Source of the DNA: Marinospirillum insulare DSM 21763
Lineage (GTDB): Bacteria > Pseudomonadota > Gammaproteobacteria > Pseudomonadales > Halomonadaceae
Length of the DNA: 64,000 bases
Reading direction: 5' to 3'
Assembly (NCBI RefSeq): GCF_000686905.1
Contig: NZ_JMLW01000006.1
Coordinates: 55,242 to 119,241 of the forward strand
Below are positions 26,632-35,316 of this stretch, in pieces; the stretch's first letter is position 1; every line of letters begins with the position of its first letter. A model generated the notes under the pieces. That model did not search any database and was not told where the DNA came from. It saw only the letters and a program-made list of their open reading frames with translations. The translations under genes were made by a program, and so were the position numbers.

Positions 26632-27798
26632 ATGCGCGATAATCCAGCTCTCTGCTTTCCCCTAGCAGAATACCAACACCGCTTAAATCAATTGCGTGAA
26701 CGTATGCAAGAACGCCTACTTGACGCAGTGGTTATTTCAGATCCAGAAAATCTTTTCTACCTGACCGGTTACCAAACAACGGGTTATTCTTACTTTCAGG
26801 CCTTAGTAGTACCGCTTGAAGGCGAGCCTATTTCCATTACTCGTGAACTTGAAGCCTCTAATATGGTGCATAGAACCTGGGTTGAAGAAGCTCGCTGCTA
26901 CACAGATACAGGGGATGCCATACAAGAGCTATTCAACATCATTAAAGACTTAGGCCTAGAACACAAGTACGTGGGTTATGAGCGTAACAGCTACTTTTTT
27001 CCTGCCTATCAGCAAGACCGTTTTCATAACCACATGCAGGCGGGTGAAGGTAATTTGCTGGACTGTTATGGCATTGTTGAAGAAGGGCGAATTTGTAAGT
27101 CTGCAGCAGAAATTGAACTTATGCGCTCGGTAGCTAAGGTAACCGAAGCAGGAATGCAGGCGGCCATAGAGGCTACCGAGGTTGGCGTAACAGAAAATGA
27201 GATAGCTGCTGCGGCCTGTGCGGCCATGTTTAGTGCCGGTGGCGAATACCCTGCTGTTTTACCCTATATTACTTCTGGACCCAGAAGCATGATAGGCCAT
27301 GCCACTTGGGAAGGTCGTACGGTTCAAGCTGGAGAGCATGTTTTTTTAGAAATGGCTGGCTGTATCAAACGCTATCACACCGCCATGATGCGAACCGTTT
27401 TACTCGGTGAGAAAAGCCCAGCCATGCAGAGTGCTGAAGCATCAATGTTAGAGGCCTTAGATGCAGCTCACAACCTAATTCGACCTGGGGTGATGGTGTC
27501 TGATGTTGATAAATGTGTAAGGGATATTATTTGCCGCAATGATGTGGGTGCTAATTTATTAACTCGAGCTGGTTACTCGATAGGTATAGCTTTTGCGCCT
27601 AGCTGGGACGAAGGCTACATTATGAGCTTAAAACAGGGGGATGAATCAGTACTCAAGCCAGGCATGACTTTTCATTTATTGCCTTGGATGTGGGGTATAG
27701 AAGGTGATAAAACCTGTGGTATTTCAGACACTATTTTAGTGACTGAGACAGGGTGTAAGTCCTTTTTCACCCTGCCAAGAGAAATGTCTCTAGTCTAA
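26632..27798 (+). CDS. doeA: M24-fold hydrolase, ectoine hydrolase (DoeA/EutD)-like
   Basis: 388 residues with a creatinase N-terminal domain (~1-150, DAVVISDPENLFYLTGYQT) and an M24 pita-bread domain (~165-385). The five metal ligands of true M24 aminopeptidases are not present at the usual places: LEMAGCIKRYHTAMMRTV, IGIAFAPSWDEGY, FHLLPWMW and CGISDTILVT stand where Asp, Asp, His, Glu and Glu would be. This points to the metal-free creatinase-like branch containing ectoine hydrolase, which opens the ectoine ring to acetyl-diaminobutyrate. AAGGAG lies seven bases before the ATG. The pairing with an EctB/DoeD-type aminotransferase supports the call, but DoeB is not seen. Confidence 0.75.
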   Translation: MRDNPALCFPLAEYQHRLNQLRERMQERLLDAVVISDPENLFYLTGYQTTGYSYFQALVVPLEGEPISITRELEASNMVHRTWVEEARCYTDTGDAIQELFNIIKDLGLEHKYVGYERNSYFFPAYQQDRFHNHMQAGEGNLLDCYGIVEEGRICKSAAEIELMRSVAKVTEAGMQAAIEATEVGVTENEIAAAACAAMFSAGGEYPAVLPYITSGPRSMIGHATWEGRTVQAGEHVFLEMAGCIKRYHTAMMRTVLLGEKSPAMQSAEASMLEALDAAHNLIRPGVMVSDVDKCVRDIICRNDVGANLLTRAGYSIGIAFAPSWDEGYIMSLKQGDESVLKPGMTFHLLPWMWGIEGDKTCGISDTILVTETGCKSFFTLPREMSLV

Positions 27799-27831
27799 GA
27801 GCCAATTAAAACACACTCGGGGGTAGCTAGG

Positions 27832-27852
27832 AGGGGAGTAACCTACTCCCCT
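27832..27852. terminator. Perfect dyad between convergent DoeA-like and aldehyde dehydrogenase genes
   Basis: AGGGGAGTA and TACTCCCCT are exact complements around a three-base loop. The right arm contains the last codons and stop of the leftward aldehyde dehydrogenase gene. Its place between converging genes suggests termination in both directions, but neither side has a clear T-run, so it could instead protect mRNA 3' ends. Confidence 0.45.
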
Positions 27853-29204
27853 TGCCAAATCTGCTGAGAGTTTACAAACTCGCGTATGCCGTGTGGCCCT
27901 AATTCTTTACCGTAACCCGAACGTTTAATACCACCTGAGGGTAAGCGTGGATCACTTTTTACTATGCCATTAACTGCCACTTGGCCGGCTTCAAATCTTG
28001 CCGCTAGCTTGGCACCTTTGTTTGTTTCTGTCCAAATACTTGCACCTAGTCCGTAAACTGTGGCATTGGCAATGCTAAAGGCTTCGTCTACATCTTTAAC
28101 AGCACGCAGGGCAGCAATTGGCCCAAAGGTTTCTTCTGTAAAGGCTGCGGCATCTAAAGGCACATCCGTTAATAAGGTGACTGGGTAAAATGAACCAGGC
28201 CCTTCTGGAATTTTCCCGCCCATAATGCACTTAGCACCACGTTTAACAGAATCTTCTACCTGTTTATGCAACTCTTGGCGTAATCCATCTCGGGCTATTG
28301 GGCCTATTTCAGTGTCTGCTTGGGTTGGATCACCTACTCTAAGTGCAGCTAAACGCTGGGTCATTTTTTCAACAAATTCAGGGTAAACGCTCTCTTCAAT
28401 TAATAGCCTTTTAGCAGCTATACAAGATTGACCTGCACAAATAAAACGCGACGTTGCCAATACATCTACTGCTTTATCTAGGTCGGCACCAGCTAAAACT
28501 ATGGCAGGGTCTGAACCGCCTAATTCTAAGACAGCAGGTTTTATTTCCGACGCTGCAATTGCCGCTACCTGACTTCCTCCCCTAGTAGAGCCAGTAAAAG
28601 ATACTGCGCTTATGCGTGGATCCCGAATCATTGCTTCTGCATGGCTATGGTCAGTAATCACAACCTGCAATACGCCACTAGGAACACCAGCATCTATAAA
28701 GGCCTGCTCAATGGCTTCGGCGCAGCCAGGCACATGCGAATCGTGCTTTAAAATAACCGTATTACCTGCCATTAAAGCCGGTGCAAAAACCCGGGTGGCT
28801 AACCAGTAGGGAGAGTTCCAGGGCAGAATCCCTAAAACTGTACCTAAAGGCTGAAATTGAACCCAACTTTTTTTGGCATCCGATGGAATTTCTTGTGGCG
28901 CTAAATAGTCTTCAGCTTTGTCTGCATAATGTTCACAACCCCCAGCAGATTTTTCCACTTCACCTAAAGCTTCGACCACTGGCTTACCCATTTCTTCGGT
29001 CATTAGGGCGCTGTGTTTTTTGCTTTGCTCACGCAGGGTATTAGCAACTTTACGTAAATATTCACCCCTTTCAGCAAAGCTTAAAGCTCGCCACTCTGGG
29101 TAGGCTTGAGCGGCCTTGGCTAATTTTTTTTCTATAATCTTTTGATTGGCCAAGGGAAATTGGCGAGCAACTTTGCCCGTGGTTGGGTTGATTACATCAA
29201 GCAT
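27843..29204 (-). CDS. NAD(P)-dependent aldehyde dehydrogenase, succinate-semialdehyde type
   Basis: 453 residues from the ATG at 29204, which has GGAGG five bases upstream. Motifs: ILPWNSPYW, the nucleotide loop SFTGSTRGG, the general-base Glu in LELGGSDPAIV and the catalytic Cys in FICAGQSCIAAKR. The short length and sequence resemble the Sad/YneI succinate-semialdehyde dehydrogenases. In this neighbourhood it might serve as the DoeC step, aspartate semialdehyde to aspartate; that is inference. It lies 46 bases after the amidohydrolase gene in the same direction. Confidence 0.9.
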   Translation of the reverse strand: MLDVINPTTGKVARQFPLANQKIIEKKLAKAAQAYPEWRALSFAERGEYLRKVANTLREQSKKHSALMTEEMGKPVVEALGEVEKSAGGCEHYADKAEDYLAPQEIPSDAKKSWVQFQPLGTVLGILPWNSPYWLATRVFAPALMAGNTVILKHDSHVPGCAEAIEQAFIDAGVPSGVLQVVITDHSHAEAMIRDPRISAVSFTGSTRGGSQVAAIAASEIKPAVLELGGSDPAIVLAGADLDKAVDVLATSRFICAGQSCIAAKRLLIEESVYPEFVEKMTQRLAALRVGDPTQADTEIGPIARDGLRQELHKQVEDSVKRGAKCIMGGKIPEGPGSFYPVTLLTDVPLDAAAFTEETFGPIAALRAVKDVDEAFSIANATVYGLGASIWTETNKGAKLAARFEAGQVAVNGIVKSDPRLPSGGIKRSGYGKELGPHGIREFVNSQQIWQGE

Positions 29205-29209
29205 AACGG

Positions 29210-29214
29210 CCTCC
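29210..29214 (-). promoter_or_regulatory. Ribosome-binding site deciding the aldehyde dehydrogenase start
   Basis: GGAGG on the minus strand, five bases before the ATG at 29204. A GTG four codons upstream would place this site inside the gene, so the ATG is preferred. Confidence 0.65.
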
Positions 29215-29250
29215 ACAACTCAAAAATAAAAGCCAAAAAAAGCACAAAAC

Positions 29251-30501
29251 TTAATTTGGCTGTTTAAGTAACTTGCCCATTTTCCATACGTGAGTAATTT
29301 TGTTGGTGTCCAGTAGCACGCTAATATCTGCAACTGGGTTTTCTGCTACAGCACATAGGTCTGCATCCCAGCCCACTTTAATTTGTCCTGCTTTAGGTGC
29401 TTGTGGCCCTAGGGTTAAAGGAGCGGTGGCGGTTGCAGCTTCAATGGCTTGCAAAGGTGTCATGCCGTCATCCACTAACAGTTTAAGTTCTAAAGCATGT
29501 TCACCCCAGCGTAGCGGTGTGTTTTCTCCAGAGGTGAGAGAGTCAGTTCCGGCTGCAATAGTAACGCCTTTTTGAATGGCTAAAGCTACCGCTTCTTGGT
29601 GCCTATCGGCGGTCATCAATAGCTTTTCCCAAGCATAATCAGGTAAACCATGCTTTTTTGCATAGTCCATATTCCGGATTTTAACTGATCGGGTGGTGAC
29701 GAGTATGGCATCTGCTTCTAACATGGCATCGGCAGCTTCTTCATCTAAAAAAGTGCCATGCTCAATGGTTTTTACCCCATTACGCAAGGCAGCCATAATG
29801 CCAGCCTTACCATGACAATGAGCGGCAACAATTCGTTCAGCTCTGGCTGCTTCTTCAACCATAGTACGAATTTCAATGTCACTAAACTGCTGGTGCATTG
29901 GGTCATCGTATTCCGTTAAAGTACCACCCGAAGCGCAAATTTTGATGAGTTTGGCATTTTTGCGTAGCTGTAAACGAACCGCTCGCAATGCACCGGTTAC
30001 GCCATCACAGGTATGTAGCCAGCCATCACGTTCAGCTAAATCGGCAACACAGCCTAAAGAATAGTTGTGTAAATCTGCATGGCCGCCTGTCGGTGAAATC
30101 AAATCACCCGCTGCGTAAACATGCGGACCTAGGGCATTGCCTTCATTAATAACCCTAGCAAGGTAAACGCCAAAGCCACCGACCTCTCTAATACTAGTAA
30201 AACCAGCATTAATGGCTCGTTCACCATCGGCTACAGAACGTGCAGCAGCGACAGGAACAGGAACGTCCATCGCTGCTGAAAGAGTGGGAGTTAGCATGCC
30301 AGTAAAGTGAGTGTGGCAATCCCACATACCTGGCATAAGTACAGGGACTTGTAGGTCATCACCTACGACTTGCGGTGCTTTATCTTGAGGACCGACCCAT
30401 TCAATAAGCCCATCGGCAAGTACAACTGCCATTTTAGATTGCGGCTCACCTGCACCTGGAATGAGAAGATCTGCAAATATGCGTTGTTTATTTTTAGTCA
30501 T
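29251..30501 (-). CDS. Metal-dependent amidohydrolase, imidazolonepropionase/prolidase-like
   Basis: 416 residues, amidohydrolase superfamily TIM barrel. Binuclear metal motifs: MWDCHTHF after a short beta domain, a bridging-Lys candidate in LIKICASGGT, AAHCHGKAG, IEHGTFLD and the catalytic Asp in IAAGTDSLTSG. The C-terminal GWDADLCAVAENPVAD rejoins the beta sandwich. This pattern is typical of the branch that contains Xaa-Pro dipeptidases and cyclic-imide or lactam hydrolases. No signal peptide. The actual substrate is unknown; the neighbours suggest a cyclic compatible solute or similar nitrogen compound, which is inference only. Confidence 0.82.
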   Translation of the reverse strand: MTKNKQRIFADLLIPGAGEPQSKMAVVLADGLIEWVGPQDKAPQVVGDDLQVPVLMPGMWDCHTHFTGMLTPTLSAAMDVPVPVAAARSVADGERAINAGFTSIREVGGFGVYLARVINEGNALGPHVYAAGDLISPTGGHADLHNYSLGCVADLAERDGWLHTCDGVTGALRAVRLQLRKNAKLIKICASGGTLTEYDDPMHQQFSDIEIRTMVEEAARAERIVAAHCHGKAGIMAALRNGVKTIEHGTFLDEEAADAMLEADAILVTTRSVKIRNMDYAKKHGLPDYAWEKLLMTADRHQEAVALAIQKGVTIAAGTDSLTSGENTPLRWGEHALELKLLVDDGMTPLQAIEAATATAPLTLGPQAPKAGQIKVGWDADLCAVAENPVADISVLLDTNKITHVWKMGKLLKQPN

Positions 30502-30587
30502 AACCTCACCCTAGCTAGAATAAATACTAGAAGCAAGGTTAGTGCTTTAAGTTCAATCTTACTCAGGTGAATAAGAATAGGTATCAC

Positions 30588-30902
30588 TTAAAAATTAGTT
30601 AAATCTTTAGCATTCGTCACCTTAGATAAATCTGCATTTACATCATAAATACGACTTCTAACCTCAGCCACACCTAGCTCTTTTAATCGTGCGCTATGCA
30701 TTTCAAGATAAGCCTTGGCGGTTGCTTCATTTTCAAAAAGATAAATACCACCTGCTTCTTTTTCAGCAGCGTTTTCTGTCCAAATCTTCCAGATAAAGCC
30801 TGGCTCTTTAGTAATCGACTCAGCTAAGTCAGCAAGTGCTTTAGTCATTTCTGCACCGAAAGGGCCTGAGAAGGGAAAATCAACCTGTAGTAGTTTGGGC
30901 AT
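30588..30902 (-). CDS. YdhR-like putative monooxygenase, dimeric alpha-beta barrel
   Basis: 104 residues resembling E. coli YdhR (MPKLLQVDFPFSGPFGAEMT, FIWKIWTENAAEKEAGGIYLFEN). The fold is an antibiotic-biosynthesis-monooxygenase-like ferredoxin barrel; the substrate of YdhR is not established. AGGAG precedes the ATG. It starts 32 bases after uvrB and is followed by the amidohydrolase and aldehyde dehydrogenase genes on the same strand, suggesting a YdhR-amidohydrolase-dehydrogenase unit. Confidence 0.85.
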   Translation of the reverse strand: MPKLLQVDFPFSGPFGAEMTKALADLAESITKEPGFIWKIWTENAAEKEAGGIYLFENEATAKAYLEMHSARLKELGVAEVRSRIYDVNADLSKVTNAKDLTNF

Positions 30903-30934
30903 AATTGCTCCTAGTAAGTTTTAGTGAAGGCTAT

Positions 30935-32959
30935 TTAAACCAACATTCTTTGGTTTTGTAACTCTTGCAGCCTATCCCTTATGCTAGCTGCTTTTTCATA
31001 TTCTAGCTCTTTGGCTGCGGTAAACATTTCATCTTCTAGTTTAATAATGAGTTTATCAAACTCTGCGGGTGTTCTGGGTTGTTCGCTAGCATAGTCTCCG
31101 GCAGTTTCAGCTACTTTTCTACGTTCACTTTTTCGATCCGTTTTGCCTGCGCCTGGGGCATGTGCGCCTTCTAAAATATCTTCTACAGATTTAAAAATAC
31201 TCGCTGGAGTAATGCCTAGTTTTATATTGTGGGCTATTTGCATGGTGCGGCGGCGTTCGGTTTCATCCATGGCTTTTTGCATAGAGCCAGTGACTCTATC
31301 GGCATATAAAATCGCTCGCCCATCTGCATTACGCGCTGCTCGACCGAGGGTTTGAATTAATGCCCTTTCTGAACGTAAAAAGCCTTCTTTGTCAGCATCT
31401 AAAATGGCCACTAAAGATACTTCAGGCATATCTAAGCCTTCACGTAAAAGGTTAATGCCCACTAGCACATCGTAAACACCCAAGCGTAGGTCGCGAATAA
31501 TTTCGACTCTTTCTACCGTGTCTATATCTGAATGCAAATAACGCACTTTTACACCGTGTTCAGCTAGGTATTCACTTAAATCTTCTGACATACGCTTGGT
31601 TAGCGTAGTCACCAATACACGATCACCCTTGGCAACCACCTTGTTAATTTCTTCTAACAAATCATCAACTTGGTTGGTGGCAGGTCGTAGTTCAATGGTT
31701 GGGTCTAACAAACCTGTGGGGCGAACTACTTGTTCAACAATTTGCCCAGTATGTTCTTCTTCATAGGTTGAAGGCGTGGCTGATACAAAAATCATTTGTG
31801 GTGCTAGGGCTTCCCATTCTTCAAAGCGTAATGGGCGGTTATCTAAGGCAGATGGCAGACGAAATCCGTATTCAACTAAGGTTTCTTTCCGCGAACGGTC
31901 GCCTTTATACATGGCTCCTATTTGCGGTACGGTCATATGAGATTCATCCAGCATTAACATAGCATTGGCTGGCAGGTAATCAAAAAAAGTAGGGGGTGCT
32001 AAGCCGGGTTCACGCCCTGAAAGATAACGGGAATAGTTTTCAATGCCGTTGCAGTAACCTAGCTCGACCATCATTTCAATATCGTACAAGCAGCGTTGCT
32101 CAATGCGCTGGGCTTCTACTAGCCGGTCATTATTACGTAGGAATTCTAAACGCTGGCGTAACTCTTCTTTAATAGAATCCACTGCCTGTAAAATGGTTTC
32201 TCTGGGCGTAACATAGTGGCTTTTAGGATAAATGGTATAGCGGGGCACTTTTTTAAGCACTTCGCCAGTCAGTGGATCAAAAATGCTAATACGCTCTATT
32301 TCATCGTCAAATAATTCAACTCTAACCGCTTCAAACTCAGATTCAGCTGGATAAATATCAATCACATCACCACGCACACGGAAGGTAGCACGACGTAATT
32401 CCATATCATTGCGAGTGTATTGCAATTCGGCCATACGGCGCAGCAGTTGCCGCTGGTTCATGGGTTCGCCTACATCTAGGTGAACAACCATTTTTAAGTA
32501 GGCAGAAGGATCACCTAAGCCGTAAATAGCTGAAACAGTGGCAACGATAATGGTGTCGTCTCTTTCTAGCAGTGCTTTGGTTGCCGACAGGCGCATTTGT
32601 TCTATGTGTTCGTTAATCGCTGCGTCTTTTTCAATAAAGGTATCGCTAGAAGGCACATAGGCTTCGGGCTGGTAATAATCGTAGTAGGAAACAAAATATT
32701 CTACTGCGTTGTTAGGAAAAAACTGCTTAAACTCACCATATAGCTGGGCTGCTAGGGTTTTGTTATGCACCATCACCAAGGTTGGACGCTGCACACTTTC
32801 TATCACTTTGGCCATAGTAAAAGTTTTACCCGAGCCAGTTACCCCTAATAAGGTTTGGTGGGCTAGGCCTTGCTCTAAACCATCCACTAGCTGTTCAATG
32901 GCTTTAGGCTGATCGCCCGCAGGTTCGTAATTGGAATGCACTACAAAGGGTTTACTCAT
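30935..32959 (-). CDS. uvrB: Excinuclease ABC subunit B
   Basis: 674 residues, full length. Helicase motifs include P-loop GVTGSGKT (39-46), the beta-hairpin [22 protein letters not shown] (seen as [17 protein letters not shown]), the Walker B region LMLDESH, and motif [14 protein letters not shown]. The C-terminal UVR domain [15 protein letters not shown] contacts UvrC. It verifies lesions in nucleotide excision repair. The start is only two bases after the stop of the UDP-glucose-dehydrogenase-like gene, so it is likely transcribed with galU; a LexA operator is not evident in that tight spacing. Confidence 0.98.
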   Translation of the reverse strand: MSKPFVVHSNYEPAGDQPKAIEQLVDGLEQGLAHQTLLGVTGSGKTFTMAKVIESVQRPTLVMVHNKTLAAQLYGEFKQFFPNNAVEYFVSYYDYYQPEAYVPSSDTFIEKDAAINEHIEQMRLSATKALLERDDTIIVATVSAIYGLGDPSAYLKMVVHLDVGEPMNQRQLLRRMAELQYTRNDMELRRATFRVRGDVIDIYPAESEFEAVRVELFDDEIERISIFDPLTGEVLKKVPRYTIYPKSHYVTPRETILQAVDSIKEELRQRLEFLRNNDRLVEAQRIEQRCLYDIEMMVELGYCNGIENYSRYLSGREPGLAPPTFFDYLPANAMLMLDESHMTVPQIGAMYKGDRSRKETLVEYGFRLPSALDNRPLRFEEWEALAPQMIFVSATPSTYEEEHTGQIVEQVVRPTGLLDPTIELRPATNQVDDLLEEINKVVAKGDRVLVTTLTKRMSEDLSEYLAEHGVKVRYLHSDIDTVERVEIIRDLRLGVYDVLVGINLLREGLDMPEVSLVAILDADKEGFLRSERALIQTLGRAARNADGRAILYADRVTGSMQKAMDETERRRTMQIAHNIKLGITPASIFKSVEDILEGAHAPGAGKTDRKSERRKVAETAGDYASEQPRTPAEFDKLIIKLEDEMFTAAKELEYEKAASIRDRLQELQNQRMLV

Positions 32960-32961
32960 TT

Positions 32962-34248
32962 TTAACGCCCTACTCCAAAGTAAGTAAAACCTTGTGAACG
33001 TAAATAATTTGGATCATAAATATTCCGGCCATCTAAAATAACTGGCTGTTTTAACGAGGCTTTGATTTGTGCAAAGTCAGGTGTCCAGTAGTTTTTCCAT
33101 TCGGTGACTAATAACAAAGCATCTGCTTCTTTAAGTGCATCGTAGGGTGTATCGCAAAACTCTATATCATTACGCTGCCCTGCCCATTCACGTAAAGCTG
33201 GCATGGCTTTTGGGTCGTGAATTTTCACTTTTGCACCCTGTGCCCATAAGGCTTCTAATAAGCGTAATACGGGGGCATTGTCTATTCGGTCACTGCCTGG
33301 CTTAAAAGCTGCACCCCAAATGGCAAAGGTTTTGTCTTGAAGCTGGGTATTAAAATATTTCCATAATTTGCGGAATAACAATTCTTTTTGACGCTCATTA
33401 ATGGCTAAAACTTCTTCTAATAAATCTGAACCTACCCCGCTGGATTCTAGTGAATGCGCTAGGCTCATTACATCGCGCGAAAAGCTTAAACCACCAAAAC
33501 CACAACCTGGGTAAAGGTAATGCTCACCGATACGTTGATCAGCACCCACGCCCTGGCGTACCTGCTCTATATCCACTTGTAAAGAATCTGCTAGGTTGGC
33601 TAGGTCATTCATAAAGCTTAAACGTGTGGCCAACATGCCGGTAATCGCCAGTTTGGTAAATTCAGCTTCACGCGGGGTCATGACCATTAGGTTGTCACGG
33701 CGGCGATTAAAGGGTCGAAGAATTTCTCTAATTTCTTTTTCTGCCCAATCACTAGAACAACCAAGTAGCAGATGGTTAGGGCGAGTAAAGCCAATTAGAG
33801 CACTGCCTTCTTGAAGTAAGTCTGGCAGGCTAACAGCTACACGTTTAGCGCTAGCTTTTCCTGCTGTTTGTAATAAGGCTTCAAGGTATTCTGTCGTGCC
33901 TACTGGGAAAGTGCTTTGATTAATTAGCAAGACATCCGTTTCTGGAGTAGCGGCTAACTTTTTAATTAACTCAACTGCTTCATCTTGCTGATTGGGTGCC
34001 ATGGCCAAAAAAACACGTTGTGTACTAGCCGTAGGTGTGTAGTTTAAAGAGATTTCTAAACGGCCTGAGTTTAGTTGTTCCGAAAAAAACTCATCTAAGC
34101 CTGGTTCACGCCATAAAGAACGTCCCTGCTCTAAAGAATGAAAGTGCTGAGGCTGATCAAGATAAAGTAAAACTTGATGGCCTGTCGAAGCTAAAGCAGC
34201 GGCGGTTACCTGCGCACTCAGACTAGAACCTGCAACAACCAAGTGCAT
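32962..34248 (-). CDS. UDP-glucose/GDP-mannose dehydrogenase family protein with degenerate active site
   Basis: 428 residues covering all three domains of UDP-glucose 6-dehydrogenase. Compared with the family pattern, key residues have changed. The GGSCFPKD loop reads GGLSFSRD, so the catalytic Cys is S255. The catalytic SPEF Glu is D143 in LPDLLQEG, and the Asn four residues after the catalytic Lys (K199) is T203. The N-terminal NAD loop is VAGSSLSAQ instead of a clear GxGxxG. A lone Cys (C249) sits six residues earlier in PGCGFGG. It follows galU by three bases and precedes uvrB by two. Family membership is sure; UDP-glucuronate formation is doubtful. Confidence 0.85.
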   Translation of the reverse strand: MHLVVAGSSLSAQVTAAALASTGHQVLLYLDQPQHFHSLEQGRSLWREPGLDEFFSEQLNSGRLEISLNYTPTASTQRVFLAMAPNQQDEAVELIKKLAATPETDVLLINQSTFPVGTTEYLEALLQTAGKASAKRVAVSLPDLLQEGSALIGFTRPNHLLLGCSSDWAEKEIREILRPFNRRRDNLMVMTPREAEFTKLAITGMLATRLSFMNDLANLADSLQVDIEQVRQGVGADQRIGEHYLYPGCGFGGLSFSRDVMSLAHSLESSGVGSDLLEEVLAINERQKELLFRKLWKYFNTQLQDKTFAIWGAAFKPGSDRIDNAPVLRLLEALWAQGAKVKIHDPKAMPALREWAGQRNDIEFCDTPYDALKEADALLLVTEWKNYWTPDFAQIKASLKQPVILDGRNIYDPNYLRSQGFTYFGVGR

Positions 34249-34251
34249 GAA

Positions 34252-35139
34252 TTAAGCCTCTGGTAAATTATTGATTAGTTCACGAAAACCTTGTTTAACT
34301 TCTGGGTGGCGCAAAGCATGCACTAGAGTGGCATGTAAATAACCTAGCTTGCTACCGCAGTCGTAGGTTTCGCCTTGCATGCGGTAGGCTTCTGCACCAC
34401 TTTCTTGCAGTAAAGCATCGAGTGCATCCGTCAGTTGAATTTCATTGCCTGCACCGGGTTGAGTTTCTGCAAGCAATTCAAAAATACGTGCGGGCAATAC
34501 GTAGCGACCAACAATGGCAAGGTTAGAAGGCGCTTGATCAATAGCTGGCTTTTCAACCATTGCCTGCATGGGCTTACTTTCACCTGCAGCTAGTTCTGTA
34601 CCTGTGTTTAAAGCAACAATTCCGTACTGGTCAACTTTATCTTTAGGCACAGCATCTACCAAAATTTGCGCTAAGCCTATGTCTTCAAAACGCTTATTCA
34701 TGCAGGCTAAGTCTGTTTGTGGCTGATGATAGTTATCGACTAAAACATCGGGTAATAACACCGCAAAAGGTTCGTCGCCTATTACTTCTCTCGCACACAA
34801 AATGGCATGACCTAAACCTAAAGCACGGCCTTGGCGAACACTCACTACCCGAATACCCTCAGGTAAAATGCTGCGCAGTTCATTTAAGAGTTCGGTTTTT
34901 CCACGCTTTTCCAGTTCATTTTCTAGCTCATAGTTCACATCAAAATGGTCTTCAATGGCTTTTTTAGCGCTGTGTGTGACCAATACAATTTCTGTAATAC
35001 CGGCTGCTATGGCTTCTTCTACAACCTGCTGAATAACGGGTTTATCAACCAAAGTTAGCATTTCTTTAGGAATGGCTTTGCTTGCGGGTAAAAAACGCGT
35101 ACCTAAACCAGCAACAGGTAAAACAGCTTTACGAATCAT
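34252..35139 (-). CDS. galU: UTP-glucose-1-phosphate uridylyltransferase
   Basis: 295 residues. The nucleotidyltransferase loop GLGTRFLPASKAIPKEML is at residues ~10-27, with VLLPDVLVDN, VEKP and CGSKLGYLHA further on, all GalU hallmarks. It makes UDP-glucose for envelope glycans. GGAG lies six bases before the ATG. It heads a tight leftward unit with the UDP-glucose-dehydrogenase-like gene and uvrB. Confidence 0.97.
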   Translation of the reverse strand: MIRKAVLPVAGLGTRFLPASKAIPKEMLTLVDKPVIQQVVEEAIAAGITEIVLVTHSAKKAIEDHFDVNYELENELEKRGKTELLNELRSILPEGIRVVSVRQGRALGLGHAILCAREVIGDEPFAVLLPDVLVDNYHQPQTDLACMNKRFEDIGLAQILVDAVPKDKVDQYGIVALNTGTELAAGESKPMQAMVEKPAIDQAPSNLAIVGRYVLPARIFELLAETQPGAGNEIQLTDALDALLQESGAEAYRMQGETYDCGSKLGYLHATLVHALRHPEVKQGFRELINNLPEA

Positions 35140-35316
35140 GGATCACTCCAGCGGTAAAAGAATTTTAAAGGCTATTGTAAATGTATTGGTAAACTATGCC
35201 ATAAGCAGTTTTCTGTAACTTAGGTAATCGGGCAATTTGTAGCATTATGTTAAGATATATGTAAAATTAAACATATCAATAAATGCTAGCCTTAAACTCG
35301 AGTACTAAAGACACAG

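Noticed and set aside
35251..35276. ATATGT/ACATAT inverted repeat between galU and the HD-GYP gene
   Set aside because: Six AT-only pairs in an AT-rich intergenic stretch are weak evidence for an operator.
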